64,000 nucleotides of DNA from Corynebacterium appendicis CIP 107643. GTDB taxonomy: Bacteria > Actinomycetota > Actinomycetes > Mycobacteriales > Mycobacteriaceae. Where the stretch lies: the NCBI RefSeq assembly GCF_030408415.1, contig NZ_CP046976.1, positions 1,302,001 to 1,366,000 on the forward strand. The letters are read 5' to 3'. Both the position numbers and the translations under genes were made by a program. This document shows positions 42,387 to 51,509 of the stretch, piece by piece. Position 1 is the first letter of the stretch, and every line of letters begins with the position of its first letter. The notes beneath the pieces are model-generated. The model ran no database searches, was not told where the DNA came from, and saw only the letters and a list, made by a program, of their open reading frames with translations.

Positions 42387-43697
42387 CTACTCGGCCGGTT
42401 CATCCTCCGGGATGAAGATCGCGTCGATGATCGCGCCGGCGTCGAGGGCGGCGGTCTTCTGGGACTGGTTCTCCAGGTTCTTTATGGTGATCTCACCGGA
42501 TTCGAGCTCGCGGTCGCCGAGGACGAGGGCGGTGTGGGCGCCCGAGCGGTCGGCGCCCTTCATGGCGCCCTTGAGGCCGCGGCCGCCGTAGGCCATGTCG
42601 GCGGAGATACCGTTGCGGCGGAGTTCGTCGATAAGCTTTGCCATCTTCTTGGTCGCTTCGGGGCCGATTCCGACGCCGTAGACCTGGACGCGCTGGTCGA
42701 CGCCGTCGAGCGTGACACCTTCAGCTTCGAGGGCGAGGACCGCGCGGTCGACGCCGAGGCCGAAGCCGATGCCGGAGAGGTCTTGGCCGCCGATCTGGGC
42801 CATGAGGCCGTCGTAGCGTCCGCCGCCGCCGATGCCGGACTGGGCGCCGAGGCCGTCGTGGACGAATTCGAAGCACGTCTTGGTGTAATAGTCCAGGCCG
42901 CGGACCATGCGGGGGTTGATGACGTAGTCGATGCCGAGGTCGTCGAGAGCGCCGGTGACGGTCTCGAAGTGCTCGTGGCACTCGGCATCGAGGTGGTCGA
43001 GCATGAGCGGCGCGTCGGCGGTCATCTCCTGGACCTCCGGGCGCTTGTCGTCGAGCACGCGCAGCGGGTTGATCTGGGCGCGGTGGCGGGTCTCCTCGTC
43101 CAGCGGCAGGTCTAGGAGGAAGTCCTGCAGCTTCTGGCGGTACGCCGGGCGACAGTTGCGGTCGCCGAGGCTGGTCAGCTCGAGACGGAACCCGGTCAGG
43201 CCGATGGAGCGGTAGCAACGGTCGGCTAGGGCGATGACCTCGACGTCGAGAAGCGGATCGTCGACACCGATCGCTTCGACACCGACCTGCTGCAGCTGGC
43301 GGTAACGGCCGGCCTGCGGGCGTTCGTAGCGAAAGAACGGGCCGTAGTAATTGAGCTTGACCGGCAGCTGGCCGCGGTCGAGATTGTGCTCGATCACCGA
43401 ACGCATGACACCCGCTGTGCCCTCCGGGCGCAGGGTGACAGAGCGGTCGCCGCGGTCGGCGAAGGTGTACATCTCCTTCGAGACCACATCGGTGGACTCG
43501 CCGACACCGCGCGCGAAGAGCGTGGTGTCTTCGAAGATCGGCAGCTCAATGTGCTGGTACCCGGCCAGATGCGCCTGGTTCACGAACTCCGAACGCACCG
43601 CGTGGAAGGTCGCGGACGCCGGGGGCACATAGTCCGGCACCCCCTTCGGCGCGGACAGGGGCTGGAACTTCTCGGATTTCTGCTGGGTATCGCTCAC
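42387..43697 (-). CDS. hisS: Histidyl-tRNA synthetase
   Basis: A 436-residue class II synthetase. Visible are [11 protein letters not shown] at the N terminus, motif 2 ([46 protein letters not shown]), the histidine-binding motif [12 protein letters not shown], and motif 3 ([15 protein letters not shown]), followed by the anticodon-binding domain. The start is GTG at 43697, 11 bases after the MBL gene stop. The motif copy (42626-42636) encodes Leu-Ile-Asp in the anticodon-binding domain. The rel-ppi-MBL-hisS neighbourhood is conserved among actinobacteria. Confidence 0.97.
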   Translation of the reverse strand: MSDTQQKSEKFQPLSAPKGVPDYVPPASATFHAVRSEFVNQAHLAGYQHIELPIFEDTTLFARGVGESTDVVSKEMYTFADRGDRSVTLRPEGTAGVMRSVIEHNLDRGQLPVKLNYYGPFFRYERPQAGRYRQLQQVGVEAIGVDDPLLDVEVIALADRCYRSIGLTGFRLELTSLGDRNCRPAYRQKLQDFLLDLPLDEETRHRAQINPLRVLDDKRPEVQEMTADAPLMLDHLDAECHEHFETVTGALDDLGIDYVINPRMVRGLDYYTKTCFEFVHDGLGAQSGIGGGGRYDGLMAQIGGQDLSGIGFGLGVDRAVLALEAEGVTLDGVDQRVQVYGVGIGPEATKKMAKLIDELRRNGISADMAYGGRGLKGAMKGADRSGAHTALVLGDRELESGEITIKNLENQSQKTAALDAGAIIDAIFIPEDEPAE

Positions 43698-43708
43698 GCC
43701 GGTCGATC

Positions 43709-44359
43709 TTAGCGCGAACGGCCAGCGGCGCTGAGATACGGGTTTGCCGCGCGCTCTTGGGCCACCGTGGTGGCGGGGCCGTGGCCGGGCAGGACGGTAA
43801 GCGCGTCGTCGAGCTCCCAGACGGGGCCGGCGAGGGTGCGGTCCATGGCAGCCGGATCACCCAACGGCAGGTCGGTGCGGCCGATAGAACCAGCGAAGAG
43901 CACGTCCCCGGCGAAAACGACATCTTCATCAGCAGCGATGAGCAGGGACGAGCCCGGCGAATGTCCAGGCGCATGGACGACGCGGAAATCCATGCCAGCA
44001 AAGGTCATGGTCTCCCTCGCTTTCAGGTGGCGCAGCTCGTCCGGCTGCTTCATCGAGTCGACCTCGAAAATGCGGCCGAAGTCACCGGGCGCACCCCACT
44101 TCGGATCGAGCATCACCTCGTCGTCGGGGTGGATGTAGACCGGCACGCCGAACTCGGCGCAATCGCGGGTGTGGTCGATGTGGCCGTGGGTCAGAACGAC
44201 GGCGGCGAGGCGGGCACCGGCATCGTCGATAAGCTTCTGCACCTGGTCGCGGGAATCCTTGCCCGGATCGACGACGAAAGCCTCGGGGTTCTCCCCCGAG
44301 GCGGTGACGACGTACGTGTTGGTGCCGAACGGTCCTGCGGTGAATCCTGCGATCTGCAT
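43709..44359 (-). CDS. Metallo-beta-lactamase-fold hydrolase (glyoxalase II-like)
   Basis: A 216-residue MBL-fold hydrolase. Metal ligands are clear: [13 protein letters not shown] (HxHxDH), [30 protein letters not shown] and VLPGHGP near the C terminus. ATG at 44359 begins [17 protein letters not shown], the family's usual start; a longer open frame upstream overlaps tpx on the same strand and is not credible. It resembles hydroxyacylglutathione-hydrolase-like proteins of bacteria that lack glutathione, so its thiol ester substrate is uncertain. A motif copy is at 44224-44234. Confidence 0.88.
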   Translation of the reverse strand: MQIAGFTAGPFGTNTYVVTASGENPEAFVVDPGKDSRDQVQKLIDDAGARLAAVVLTHGHIDHTRDCAEFGVPVYIHPDDEVMLDPKWGAPGDFGRIFEVDSMKQPDELRHLKARETMTFAGMDFRVVHAPGHSPGSSLLIAADEDVVFAGDVLFAGSIGRTDLPLGDPAAMDRTLAGPVWELDDALTVLPGHGPATTVAQERAANPYLSAAGRSR

Positions 44360-44403
44360 GGCCGCCAGTCTAGACGCAGCAGGCGGATCCGCCGCCGGAT
44401 CTC

Positions 44404-44904
44404 TTATTTCGACAGCGAGTCCACGGCGGCGTCGTAGTCGGGCTCGTTCGCGATATCGTCGACAAGCTGTGTGTGGATGATGTTGTGGCCCGCGTCGGCG
44501 ACCACGACAGAGCGGGCTAGCAGTCCCTTGATTGGCGAGCCTTCCATAATGACGCCATAATCCTCGCCGAAGGTGGAGCGGAATGCGGAGGCGCTGACGA
44601 CGTTCTCGATGCCCTCGGCGCCGCAGAAGCGCTGCTGGGCGAAAGGCAGGTCCTTGGACACGCACAGGACGACAGTGTTGTCAAGGCCGGCGGCGAGCTC
44701 ATTGAAGCGGCGCACGGACTGAGCGCACACGCCGGTGTCCACGGACGGAAAGATATTCAGCACGATGCGCTTGCCGTCGAAATCAGCGTCGGTGACGGAG
44801 TCCATGTCGCCGCCGACGAGCTCGAAGGACGGAAGCTTCTCGCCCACTGCGGGCAGTTCGCCGGAGGTGGTGGTGGGTTCATTGCGGAAAGAGATATCAG
44901 CCAT
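44404..44904 (-). CDS. tpx: Thiol peroxidase, atypical 2-Cys peroxiredoxin
   Basis: A 166-residue peroxiredoxin that reduces peroxides with electrons from thioredoxin. The peroxidatic Cys60 is in [18 protein letters not shown] and the resolving Cys94 in [11 protein letters not shown], the Tpx spacing. The DYGV and [10 protein letters not shown] segments complete the fold. ATG at 44904 gives the correct length, and TATGCT (44917-44912) lies exactly 7 bases upstream, indicating a leaderless transcript. The much longer open frame beyond 44904 is antisense to the cyclophilin gene. Confidence 0.96.
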   Translation of the reverse strand: MADISFRNEPTTTSGELPAVGEKLPSFELVGGDMDSVTDADFDGKRIVLNIFPSVDTGVCAQSVRRFNELAAGLDNTVVLCVSKDLPFAQQRFCGAEGIENVVSASAFRSTFGEDYGVIMEGSPIKGLLARSVVVADAGHNIIHTQLVDDIANEPDYDAAVDSLSK

Positions 44905-44911
44905 GGCGCCC

Positions 44912-44917
44912 AGCATA
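44912..44917 (-). promoter_or_regulatory. -10 element of tpx, leaderless geometry
   Basis: TATGCT, matching TATAAT at 4 of 6 positions and the TANNNT core, ends 7 bases before the tpx ATG. No Shine-Dalgarno lies upstream of the ATG. The -35 hexamer is not clear. Confidence 0.6.
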
Positions 44918-44961
44918 AATAAAGGCCAAGCCGCACGCACTGGCGCAAGCGTTAGTACTGA

Positions 44962-45007
44962 TACTGTATTTACCCATCTGACATCACCGACACCTACCGA
45001 TGGAGGC
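44962..45007 (+). promoter_or_regulatory. Candidate promoter and ribosome binding site of the cyclophilin gene
   Basis: TACTGT (44962-44967), preceded by TGA in an extended -10 context, lies about 50 bases before the GTG start at 45016. GGAGG (45002-45006) sits 9 bases upstream of the GTG. No good -35 hexamer is seen. Confidence 0.5.
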
Positions 45008-45015
45008 CGAAGTCC

Positions 45016-45906
45016 GTGAGCAATAACGCGCAGCGCGGCAAAGATGCGCTGAAGGAACTCGACCGCGAGCTCAAGGCCCGCGACCGCAAAGAGAAGAACA
45101 AGCCCTGGTCGATCGCGGCCCTGGCTCTGCTGGTCATCGCGCTCGTCGGCGGCGGCATCTACTTGGCAGCCACATGGGGCTCGGACGAGGACGTCGTCGC
45201 CGAGGACCAGGCCGACGAGCAGCAGGACCAGGATCAGCAGGAAGAGATGGAGCCGGTCGCGCTGAAGAAGGAGCGCTCCGAACCGCTCGACCCGACTGTC
45301 ACCTGCACCTACACCGAAGACGGCCAGAGCGAGTTTTACAAGGGCCTGCCCGAAGCAGAGGGCGTATCGACGGAGGGCACCGTCGACGTCAACCTGGACA
45401 CCTCCGCCGGCCCCATCGGCCTGACTCTGGACCGCTCCGTCTCGCCGTGCACGGTGAACGCGATCGAGTACCTGGTCGAGCAGGAGTACTACAACGACAC
45501 CGTGTGCCACCGCCTGACCACTGAGGGCCTCCACGTTCTGCAGTGCGGCGATCCGAGCGGCACCGGCAGCGGAGGCCCGGGCTTCCAGTTCGCGGACGAG
45601 TACCCGGCTGACGACCCGGCAGAGAGCGAGAACCAGAACGTCCTCTACGAGCGCGGCACCATCGCGATGGCGAACTCGGGCGAGAACACCAACGGCTCAC
45701 AGTTCTTCCTGAACTACGGCGATTCTCCGCTGCCCCCGGCGTACACCTACTTCGGCACGATCAACGAGGAAGGCCTGGCCACCCTCGACAAGATCGCCGA
45801 GGCAGGCATTGCCGAGCCGGAGACCGAGGAAGAGGCCATGATGGCCCGCCCCGGCGACGGCGCCCCCAAGGAGGAAGTGAAGATCAACAGCGCTTCGGTC
45901 GCGTAG
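45016..45906 (+). CDS. ppiB: Membrane-anchored cyclophilin-type peptidyl-prolyl isomerase
   Basis: A 296-residue protein: a charged cytoplasmic N terminus (about 33 residues, Lys/Arg/Glu-rich), one transmembrane helix ([19 protein letters not shown], about 35-53), an acidic Gln-rich linker, then a cyclophilin domain. Conserved pieces are [50 protein letters not shown] and YTYFGTI. Two or more extra Cys may form disulfides outside the cell. It should fold extracytoplasmic proteins. It is followed by an intrinsic terminator. Actinobacteria carry this gene near rel and hisS. Confidence 0.92.
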   Translation: MSNNAQRGKDALKELDRELKARDRKEKNKPWSIAALALLVIALVGGGIYLAATWGSDEDVVAEDQADEQQDQDQQEEMEPVALKKERSEPLDPTVTCTYTEDGQSEFYKGLPEAEGVSTEGTVDVNLDTSAGPIGLTLDRSVSPCTVNAIEYLVEQEYYNDTVCHRLTTEGLHVLQCGDPSGTGSGGPGFQFADEYPADDPAESENQNVLYERGTIAMANSGENTNGSQFFLNYGDSPLPPAYTYFGTINEEGLATLDKIAEAGIAEPETEEEAMMARPGDGAPKEEVKINSASVA

Positions 45907-45927
45907 CTTCCCCCACTCCCTAACCCC

Positions 45928-45963
45928 CGCCCAGCGTGAGCTCTATCACACTGGGCGGTTTCT
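45928..45963 (+). terminator. Intrinsic terminator of the cyclophilin gene
   Basis: CCGCCCAG (45928-45935) pairs with CTGGGCGG (45951-45958), and after one mismatch GTGA pairs with TCAC around a 6-base loop; TTTCTC follows. The hairpin starts 21 bases after the stop codon. Confidence 0.85.
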
Positions 45964-46010
45964 CATTGTCCGAGCTTAATGTTTCCGCAGTCACGGCCAG
46001 CGCGCATACA

Positions 46011-46021
46011 GCTTATCGACG
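46011..46021 (+). repeat. Intergenic copy of the overrepresented 11-mer GCTTATCGACG
   Basis: An exact copy outside any gene, roughly 48 bases after the cyclophilin terminator. With the copy at 28024-28034 it shows that protein coding does not explain the word. The full list of copies is in the findings. Confidence 0.85.
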
Positions 46022-46211
46022 CTCGCGCCTTCCTCCCCTTCCATATTTCCCACTTCAACTGTGCATCTGCACAAAGCTTTGACCTCCCGCGTGTGGGAGT
46101 GTGCCCTCCGACACCGTCCCACTAGACCCGCAGTTCACATCCTTTGACCACAAACACTTAAGATAGCCTGAGCGCCAGTCCCCCTACCTGGATAATTGCT
46201 CGTCATTGCCC

Positions 46212-46240
46212 TTGCAGGGCCTAAAGCCCGGCTGTAAAGT
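46212..46240 (+). promoter_or_regulatory. Promoter of the small secreted protein gene
   Basis: TTGCAG (-35, 46212-46217), a 17-base spacer and TAAAGT (-10, 46235-46240). The expected leader is about 33 nt and contains AAAGGG at 46269-46274, 6 bases before the ATG. A GGGC/GCCC dyad lies within the spacer. Confidence 0.65.
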
Positions 46241-46280
46241 GTTCCACGTCATTGAGAGCTTCTTTCTGAAAGGGACATTC

Positions 46281-46604
46281 ATGAAGATCCGCAAGAGCAT
46301 CCTCGCTGCCGCCACCGCAGCTACCGTTTCCATCTCCGGTGTCGTCGCTGCTCCGGCTTTCGCTGCTGAGAACACCGGTGCAGATGACGGCACCGTCACC
46401 GCCAAGGAGAACAACGACGGCGACAAGCCGAAGGACGAGGAGAAGACCTTCGGCGAGAAGCTCGTGGAGAACTCCTCCGACGACAAAGGCAACCTGGATC
46501 CGAAGCAGATCACCGCTTGGATCGCTGTCTTCACCGCTGTTCTCAGCCTCATTGGCAATGTTCTCACCTTCGCTCAGAAGAACTTCAACTTCCCGAAGTT
46601 CTAA
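46281..46604 (+). CDS. Small secreted or membrane-tethered protein, unknown function
   Basis: A 107-residue protein starting at ATG 46281 with a strong ribosome binding site. Residues 1-28 are a Sec signal peptide (basic KIRK, hydrophobic AAATAATVSISGVVA, cleavage likely after APAFAA). The mature part is highly charged (Asp, Lys, Glu; DGDKPKDEEKTFGEK), then a hydrophobic helix near the C terminus (ITAWIAVFTAVLSLIGNVLTF, about 76-96) and the basic-aromatic tail QKNFNFPKF. Codon use looks biased toward frequent codons, suggesting good expression. No recognised family. Confidence 0.75.
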   Translation: MKIRKSILAAATAATVSISGVVAAPAFAAENTGADDGTVTAKENNDGDKPKDEEKTFGEKLVENSSDDKGNLDPKQITAWIAVFTAVLSLIGNVLTFAQKNFNFPKF

Positions 46605-46635
46605 GTCTGACTTCGAGCTCTTAGCTCAGCTCCAA

Positions 46636-46664
46636 CCGCCGCGACACTGCGTCGCGGCGGTTTT
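46636..46664 (+). terminator. Intrinsic terminator of the small secreted protein gene
   Basis: A perfect 10-bp stem CCGCCGCGAC (46636-46645) / GTCGCGGCGG (46651-46660) with a 5-base loop, followed by TTTT. It lies 31 bases after the stop codon. Confidence 0.93.
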
Positions 46665-46699
46665 CGCGCTTCTCAGGAGATAGCCGTACTTTCGAGGTC

Positions 46700-46776
46700 T
46701 GGATCTAGATTGAATTTCCGAATGCGCGACCTGAGAAAACAGAAGAAAGTCGGCCGGAAAATGCAATCTAGATCCA
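46700..46776. repeat. Long stem-loop between convergent genes, downstream of rel
   Basis: Perfect 13-bp arms TGGATCTAGATTG (46700-46712) and CAATCTAGATCCA (46764-46776), extended inward by AATTTCCG against CGGAAAAT with one bulge, give a stem of about 21 pairs and a loop of roughly 34 bases. No U-tract follows on either strand. It lies 24 bases beyond the rel stop and after the terminator of the secreted-protein gene. Confidence 0.7.
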
Positions 46777-46802
46777 CCGTGCGTTGCGGGCGAGGGTGAA
46801 GC

Positions 46803-49076
46803 TTAGGCGGTGACGCGGTAAACGTCGAAGACGCCCTCTATATTGCGCACCTGGTTCATCAGCGTGCCCAACTGCTTGGTGTCGGAGACCTGGAAGGTGA
46901 ACCGGACGGTGGCGATGTGGTCGTCGTCGCAGTGGTGGTTGAAGGCGATGACGGGCAGCTTCTGATCGTTGAGGACCCGGGTGAGCTCGGCGAGCAGGCC
47001 CTGCTTGTCCAGCGCCTCGAGCTGCATGGTCGCCAGGGACGCGCCCTGTCGGGAGCCACTGTCCCACTCGACGTGAATGAGGCGGGCGGATTCCTTTTTG
47101 AGTTTCTCGGCGTTGGTGCAATCCACACGGTGCACGGAGACTCCCCCACCGCGGGTGACAAAGCCGAAGATCTCGTCGCCGGGCACAGGCTGGCAGCAGC
47201 GGGCCAACTTGGCCATGACGTCGGGGGATCCTTCGACGAGGACACCGGGGCCGTCGATACGCGTTGGTGTCTTGAGTTCCGCGATGGGTGCGCGGGCGGC
47301 GAGCGCGTCGACGGCGTCGTCTTCGTCGCCGAACATCTCCACGAGCAGACTCACGACATGCTTCGCGGAAGTCTGGCCTGAGCCGATCGCGGTGTAGAGC
47401 GCGTCGACGCCGTCGTAGTGGAGCTGAGTGGCCACCTTGTTCATGGAGTCGGCGGTGAAGAGACGGTGCAACGGCAGGCCGCCGCGCTGAACTTCGGCGG
47501 CGAGCGCGTCGCGGCCGGCCTCCAAGTGCTCCTCGCGGCGCTCCTTGGCGAACCACTGGCGGATCTTGGTCCGGGCGCGCGGAGAGACGACGAATTCCTG
47601 CCAGTCGCGGGACGGGCCCGCGTTAGCGTCCTTAGACGTGAACACCTCCACGCGGTCGCCCGACTTCAGGGTGGACTCGAGCGCGACGAGCTTGCCGTTG
47701 ACCTTCGCGCCGATGCAGCGGTGGCCGACCTCGGTGTGCACGGCATAGGCGAAATCGACCGGGGTGGAATCCGTCGGCAGGTTGATCACATCGCCCTTCG
47801 GGGTGAAGCAGAAAATCTGCGCCGAGGTGAGGTCGTAGCGCAGGGAGTCGAGGAACTCGTTCGGGTCCGCGGCTTCCTTCTGCCAGTCCAGCAACTGACG
47901 CATCCACGTCATCTGGTCCAGCTCCGCCTGGTCGCCCTTGTGGTTGCCCTTCGTCTCCTTGTAGCGCCAGTGCGCGGCAACGCCGAACTCGGCGTTGTAG
48001 TGCATTTCGTGCGTGCGCACCTGGATTTCCAGCGGGCGGCCGGAATCCGTCATCACAGTGGTGTGAAGGGACTGGTAGACGCCGAAGCGCGGGTTGGAGA
48101 TGTAGTCCTTGAAACGGCCCGGCATCGCGGAATAGAGCGAGTGGGCCACGCCGATGGCGGCGTAGCAGTCGCTGACGTTGTCCACCAAGACGCGGATGCC
48201 CACGAGGTCGAAGATCTCGTTGAAATCGCGGCCGCGCACCACCATCTTCTGGTAAATCGACCAGTAGTGCTTCGGCCGGCCCATCACCTCGGCCTTGATG
48301 CCGTTCTGCTTCAGCTCAGCCTGAATCTCGCCGGTGACTTCCTTCAGCGCGCGGTCGCGCGACGGGGCCCGCTCGGCGACAAGGCGGACGATCTCCTCGT
48401 ATTTCTTCGGGTACAGGATCGCGAACGCGAGGTCTTCGAGCTCCCACTTCACCGAGGCCATGCCGAGACGGTGCGCGAGCGGAGCGATGACCTCAAGGGT
48501 CTCGCGGGCCTTCTTCTGCTGCTTTTCCGGCGGCAGGAAGCGCATCGTGCGCATGTTGTGCAGGCGGTCGGCGACCTTGATCACCAGCACGCGCGGGTCC
48601 TGCGACATGGCGACGATCATCTTGCGGATCGTCTCCGCTTCGGCTGCGGCGCCGAGTGCGACCTTGTCGAGCTTGGTCACACCGTCGACAAGCCGGGCGA
48701 CTTCAGGGCCGAAATCGTTCGTGAGGTCGTCGAGCGAGTAGTCCGTGTCCTCGACGGTGTCGTGCAGCAGCGCCGCCATGATCGTCGTAGTGTCCATGCC
48801 GATCTCGGCGCAGATCGTCGACACCGCCAACGGATGGGTGATGTACGGGTCGCCGGACTTGCGCTGCACGCCTTCATGAAGGCGCTCCGCGGTTTCGTAG
48901 GCGCGAGAAATGTCTTCGACCTTCGCCTTCGGATGGTATTTGCGGTGGATCGAGTACAGCGGCTCGATCACGGGGTTCGTCTTCGGCCGCCCACCGGTGA
49001 GCGACCGTGCGAGCCTCGCCGACACACTGCGCATCGACGAACCCGTTCGCCGCTGCGGTCTGTCTTGGGACGTCAT
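46803..49076 (-). CDS. rel: Bifunctional (p)ppGpp synthetase/hydrolase Rel
   Basis: A 757-residue RSH protein with full domain order. The HD hydrolase domain has [11 protein letters not shown] with His-Asp at 105-106 and [11 protein letters not shown]; the synthetase domain has [21 protein letters not shown] and [11 protein letters not shown]; the TGS domain begins [23 protein letters not shown]; the helical/zinc-finger region has [24 protein letters not shown]; an ACT domain ends it. Both active sites look intact, so it should make and degrade the alarmone. Next upstream is apt, 28 bases away. Confidence 0.97.
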   Translation of the reverse strand: MTSQDRPQRRTGSSMRSVSARLARSLTGGRPKTNPVIEPLYSIHRKYHPKAKVEDISRAYETAERLHEGVQRKSGDPYITHPLAVSTICAEIGMDTTTIMAALLHDTVEDTDYSLDDLTNDFGPEVARLVDGVTKLDKVALGAAAEAETIRKMIVAMSQDPRVLVIKVADRLHNMRTMRFLPPEKQQKKARETLEVIAPLAHRLGMASVKWELEDLAFAILYPKKYEEIVRLVAERAPSRDRALKEVTGEIQAELKQNGIKAEVMGRPKHYWSIYQKMVVRGRDFNEIFDLVGIRVLVDNVSDCYAAIGVAHSLYSAMPGRFKDYISNPRFGVYQSLHTTVMTDSGRPLEIQVRTHEMHYNAEFGVAAHWRYKETKGNHKGDQAELDQMTWMRQLLDWQKEAADPNEFLDSLRYDLTSAQIFCFTPKGDVINLPTDSTPVDFAYAVHTEVGHRCIGAKVNGKLVALESTLKSGDRVEVFTSKDANAGPSRDWQEFVVSPRARTKIRQWFAKERREEHLEAGRDALAAEVQRGGLPLHRLFTADSMNKVATQLHYDGVDALYTAIGSGQTSAKHVVSLLVEMFGDEDDAVDALAARAPIAELKTPTRIDGPGVLVEGSPDVMAKLARCCQPVPGDEIFGFVTRGGGVSVHRVDCTNAEKLKKESARLIHVEWDSGSRQGASLATMQLEALDKQGLLAELTRVLNDQKLPVIAFNHHCDDDHIATVRFTFQVSDTKQLGTLMNQVRNIEGVFDVYRVTA

Positions 49077-49104
49077 GCGCCCACCTTATTCCACGAGGTC
49101 GGTT

Positions 49105-49683
49105 CTATGCTGCGTCGCCTTCGCTTTGATTAAGAACAACCAGCGGTAGGCCGTCCAGGCGCTCCCGGCCGCCGAGGCCGGAAACCTCCAGAACAACGAC
49201 GCAACCGGCGACGGTACCGCCGGCACGCTCGATCAGCTCGCGGGCGGCGGCGAGGGTGCCGCCGGTAGCGAGGACATCGTCGACAAGCACAATGCTCTTG
49301 CCTTCAATGTTCATTCCCTCCGCGGGAACTTCGAGCGCGGCGGTGCCGTACTCGAGGGAGTATTCCTGGCTGATCACCGGCGGGGGCAGCTTCCCTTTCT
49401 TGCGGATGGCCAGAATGCCCAGGCCCATCTCGTAGGCGACGGCGGAGCCGAGCAGGAAGCCGCGGGCGTCGAGGCCGCCGATCATGTCGGCGCCCAGGTT
49501 CTTCGAGGCCGCCGCCATCTCGGCGATGACGACCTTCAGCGCCGCACCGTCGGCGAGCACCGGGGTGAGGTCCTCGAAGAGAACGCCTTCTTCCGGGAAG
49601 TCCTGGACGTAGCGCATCTTCTCGGCCAGCGCCTCGCGGGCCGTGCGGTAGGTGGGTTGAACAGAGGTCTCAGGGGAGGTCAT
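49105..49683 (-). CDS. apt: Adenine phosphoribosyltransferase
   Basis: A 192-residue PRTase salvaging adenine to AMP. The PRPP-binding motif [22 protein letters not shown] lies near residue 130; the hood region has [20 protein letters not shown] and [26 protein letters not shown]. The N terminus ([19 protein letters not shown]) is slightly longer than in E. coli. It starts 3 bases after the peptide-binding lipoprotein stop, so it shares that transcript, and precedes rel: an order well conserved in corynebacteria. Confidence 0.96.
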   Translation of the reverse strand: MTSPETSVQPTYRTAREALAEKMRYVQDFPEEGVLFEDLTPVLADGAALKVVIAEMAAASKNLGADMIGGLDARGFLLGSAVAYEMGLGILAIRKKGKLPPPVISQEYSLEYGTAALEVPAEGMNIEGKSIVLVDDVLATGGTLAAARELIERAGGTVAGCVVVLEVSGLGGRERLDGLPLVVLNQSEGDAA

Positions 49684-49686
49684 GGT

Positions 49687-51483
49687 CTACTTGTCGTCTT
49701 TCTGTTCCGGTGTGGGTTCCAAACCGGGAACGTGCCAGCGGTCCATGTTCCAGCCGATCCCGACAGGGCCAGTGTAGACCACCACATTCTTGATGCTGTT
49801 GTCCACGATGAAGGTGCGCGGCTGCGCGGACAGCGGGATGGACGGAACCTCGTCCCACAGGCGCTTTTCCTCGGCGCGGAGGCTCTGGAGCTCCTCCGAG
49901 CGCGAGGTGGCAGATTCGTATTCCATCAACGGGTCGACTGCGCCGAGGAAGGCATCGATCTTCCCGCCGCGGTCGAGCGCGCCTTCAGCATTCCACCCGG
50001 GTTCCTCCGTCAGCAGATCGCCGCGGGTCTTGCCGTTCGCCGTCACGTCGGTGACGGTGATGCCAGCGGGTTCGCAGGACTTCTTCATCGCTTCGACCAT
50101 GGCGGCCATGCGCTTATTCGGCGAGTTGTAGCCCACATGCAGTTCAAGGCCGGAGGCCACACGGGCACCTTCGATATCGACGTCGAGGTGCGGGTTGGCG
50201 ATGTCGCCGAGACGGCTCGACATCGGGTCATTCTGAGTGAGGACGTGCACGGGAGACGGCGGGAGCTCAATGCCAGCTTCGCGTGACGACGCCTCCGCCA
50301 CCGCCCGAATATCGATGCACTTGGAAAGAGCCTGGCGGTTATCGTGGTACGCCCACGGACCTGCCCCGGCGAAAATGAGCGTGTCAGTCATCTCGCCAAT
50401 GACTGTCTGGAGCTCCTGGTGGCTCTCGCGGGAATCGGGGTCGGCGCTATCAGAGGCCGGGCTCTCCCCTGCGTCGCTCGCTTCAGATGCTTCAGCGTCC
50501 TGGCCGTCCTTGCCGGTGCGGACATCGTCGGCGTTCGCACCCTGGTCGGGCTCCGGCGGAGCCTGATACCACTCCGGGTTAGGGGCGGCCAGATCACCGA
50601 CCATGAGTGCGCCGGCTTCCTGGAGCTCGGCGGAGTCCTTGGTCGAGGGCCACACGACGACCTTGGGCACCTCGGGGGCGTCGCCGTAGTACTTCTCGTT
50701 GGCGGCGAGAACGACTTCGCCTTCCTCGCCGACGGACTCGATCTTGTACGGGCCGAACGACACCTGCAGTTCAGGGTCGAATTTGTTCAGGGCGAAACCG
50801 AACCGCCACACCTCCGACGTGCGCCCGAGAAGCTCCGGGTCGCCGGACTGGAGTCGGTTCGTGAAATCGGCGGTCTCCATACCGAGGCGTTTGGCGATCG
50901 CATGCGCTGGAAGCACCGTTCCGGCGCTGAAGAGCTCGCGCCAGCGTCCGCCCTTGCCCGGCTGGAACACGACGGTGAACTTCTTGGACCCTGGAGTGCA
51001 GTCGACGCGTTCCACCTGCTCCATTTGCGGCATGTGGGAAGAGAAGACATCGGGGTTGGAGCCTGCGGCGAAGGCCAAGGCGTAGTCGTCGCATGTGACG
51101 GGGACACCATCGGAGAACTCCGCCTGGTCCGACAGCGTGTAGACGACCTGGCGCTGCGGGCCCGGCAGCACCTGGGTGGACACCAAATCCGTGTTGGGGA
51201 TGCGCTGGCCGGACGGGCCAGGAATGAACGCGCCCGGGAAGATGCGGCCGGACAGGCGCTGCATCTTGAGGGAATCGCCGATCTTCGTCGCTGCGTTCGT
51301 GGTGATCAGCGGGACGGGCAACTGGTAGCCGAAGTAGTCCAGAGCAGACTGGTCTTTCGGCTCGGGCGCTGAGTCGGAGCACCCCGCCATGAAAGTGGCG
51401 GCAGCGGTCAGCACCGCGGCGAGGCGCGCGGCATGCTTCCCGCGCGGCCGGTTGCTCGCCATTATGTTCCGGGAGGTCGTCAC
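49687..51483 (-). CDS. Peptide-type ABC substrate-binding lipoprotein (SBP family 5)
   Basis: A 598-residue lipoprotein resembling DppA/OppA-type proteins and matching the gene called dciAE in C. glutamicum by position between secF and apt. The signal peptide ends in a lipobox (AATFMAGC). The fold includes VYTLSDQAEFSDGVPVTCDDYALAF and SFGPYKIESVGEEGEVVLAANEKYYG. An acidic low-complexity insertion (about residues 315-360) is unusual. GTG at 51483 has AAGGAG 6 bases upstream. No permease or ATPase is adjacent, so its partner or ligand is unclear. Confidence 0.85.
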   Translation of the reverse strand: MTTSRNIMASNRPRGKHAARLAAVLTAAATFMAGCSDSAPEPKDQSALDYFGYQLPVPLITTNAATKIGDSLKMQRLSGRIFPGAFIPGPSGQRIPNTDLVSTQVLPGPQRQVVYTLSDQAEFSDGVPVTCDDYALAFAAGSNPDVFSSHMPQMEQVERVDCTPGSKKFTVVFQPGKGGRWRELFSAGTVLPAHAIAKRLGMETADFTNRLQSGDPELLGRTSEVWRFGFALNKFDPELQVSFGPYKIESVGEEGEVVLAANEKYYGDAPEVPKVVVWPSTKDSAELQEAGALMVGDLAAPNPEWYQAPPEPDQGANADDVRTGKDGQDAEASEASDAGESPASDSADPDSRESHQELQTVIGEMTDTLIFAGAGPWAYHDNRQALSKCIDIRAVAEASSREAGIELPPSPVHVLTQNDPMSSRLGDIANPHLDVDIEGARVASGLELHVGYNSPNKRMAAMVEAMKKSCEPAGITVTDVTANGKTRGDLLTEEPGWNAEGALDRGGKIDAFLGAVDPLMEYESATSRSEELQSLRAEEKRLWDEVPSIPLSAQPRTFIVDNSIKNVVVYTGPVGIGWNMDRWHVPGLEPTPEQKDDK

Positions 51484-51509
51484 GGTGCTCTCCTTTCAGC
51501 GGCTGTCTA

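Larger units (their letters stand above)
45907..46280 (+). other. 374-base intergenic region upstream of the small secreted protein
   Basis: From left to right: an intrinsic terminator (45928-45963), an intergenic copy of GCTTATCGACG (46011-46021), a small dyad CTCCC/GGGAG (46084-46099), then the promoter (46212-46240) and ribosome binding site AAAGGG (46269-46274) of the secreted-protein gene. No credible open reading frame was found. A GlxR-like sequence overlaps the terminator but is judged coincidental. Confidence 0.6.

Noticed and set aside
44905..45534. N-terminal extension of tpx to 376 residues
   Set aside because: The extra part is antisense to the cyclophilin gene, and the family start and leaderless -10 element support ATG at 44904.
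45935..45950. GlxR-like site (CGTGA-N6-TCACA)
   Set aside because: It lies wholly within the stem and loop of the cyclophilin terminator and lacks the central TA of the consensus.
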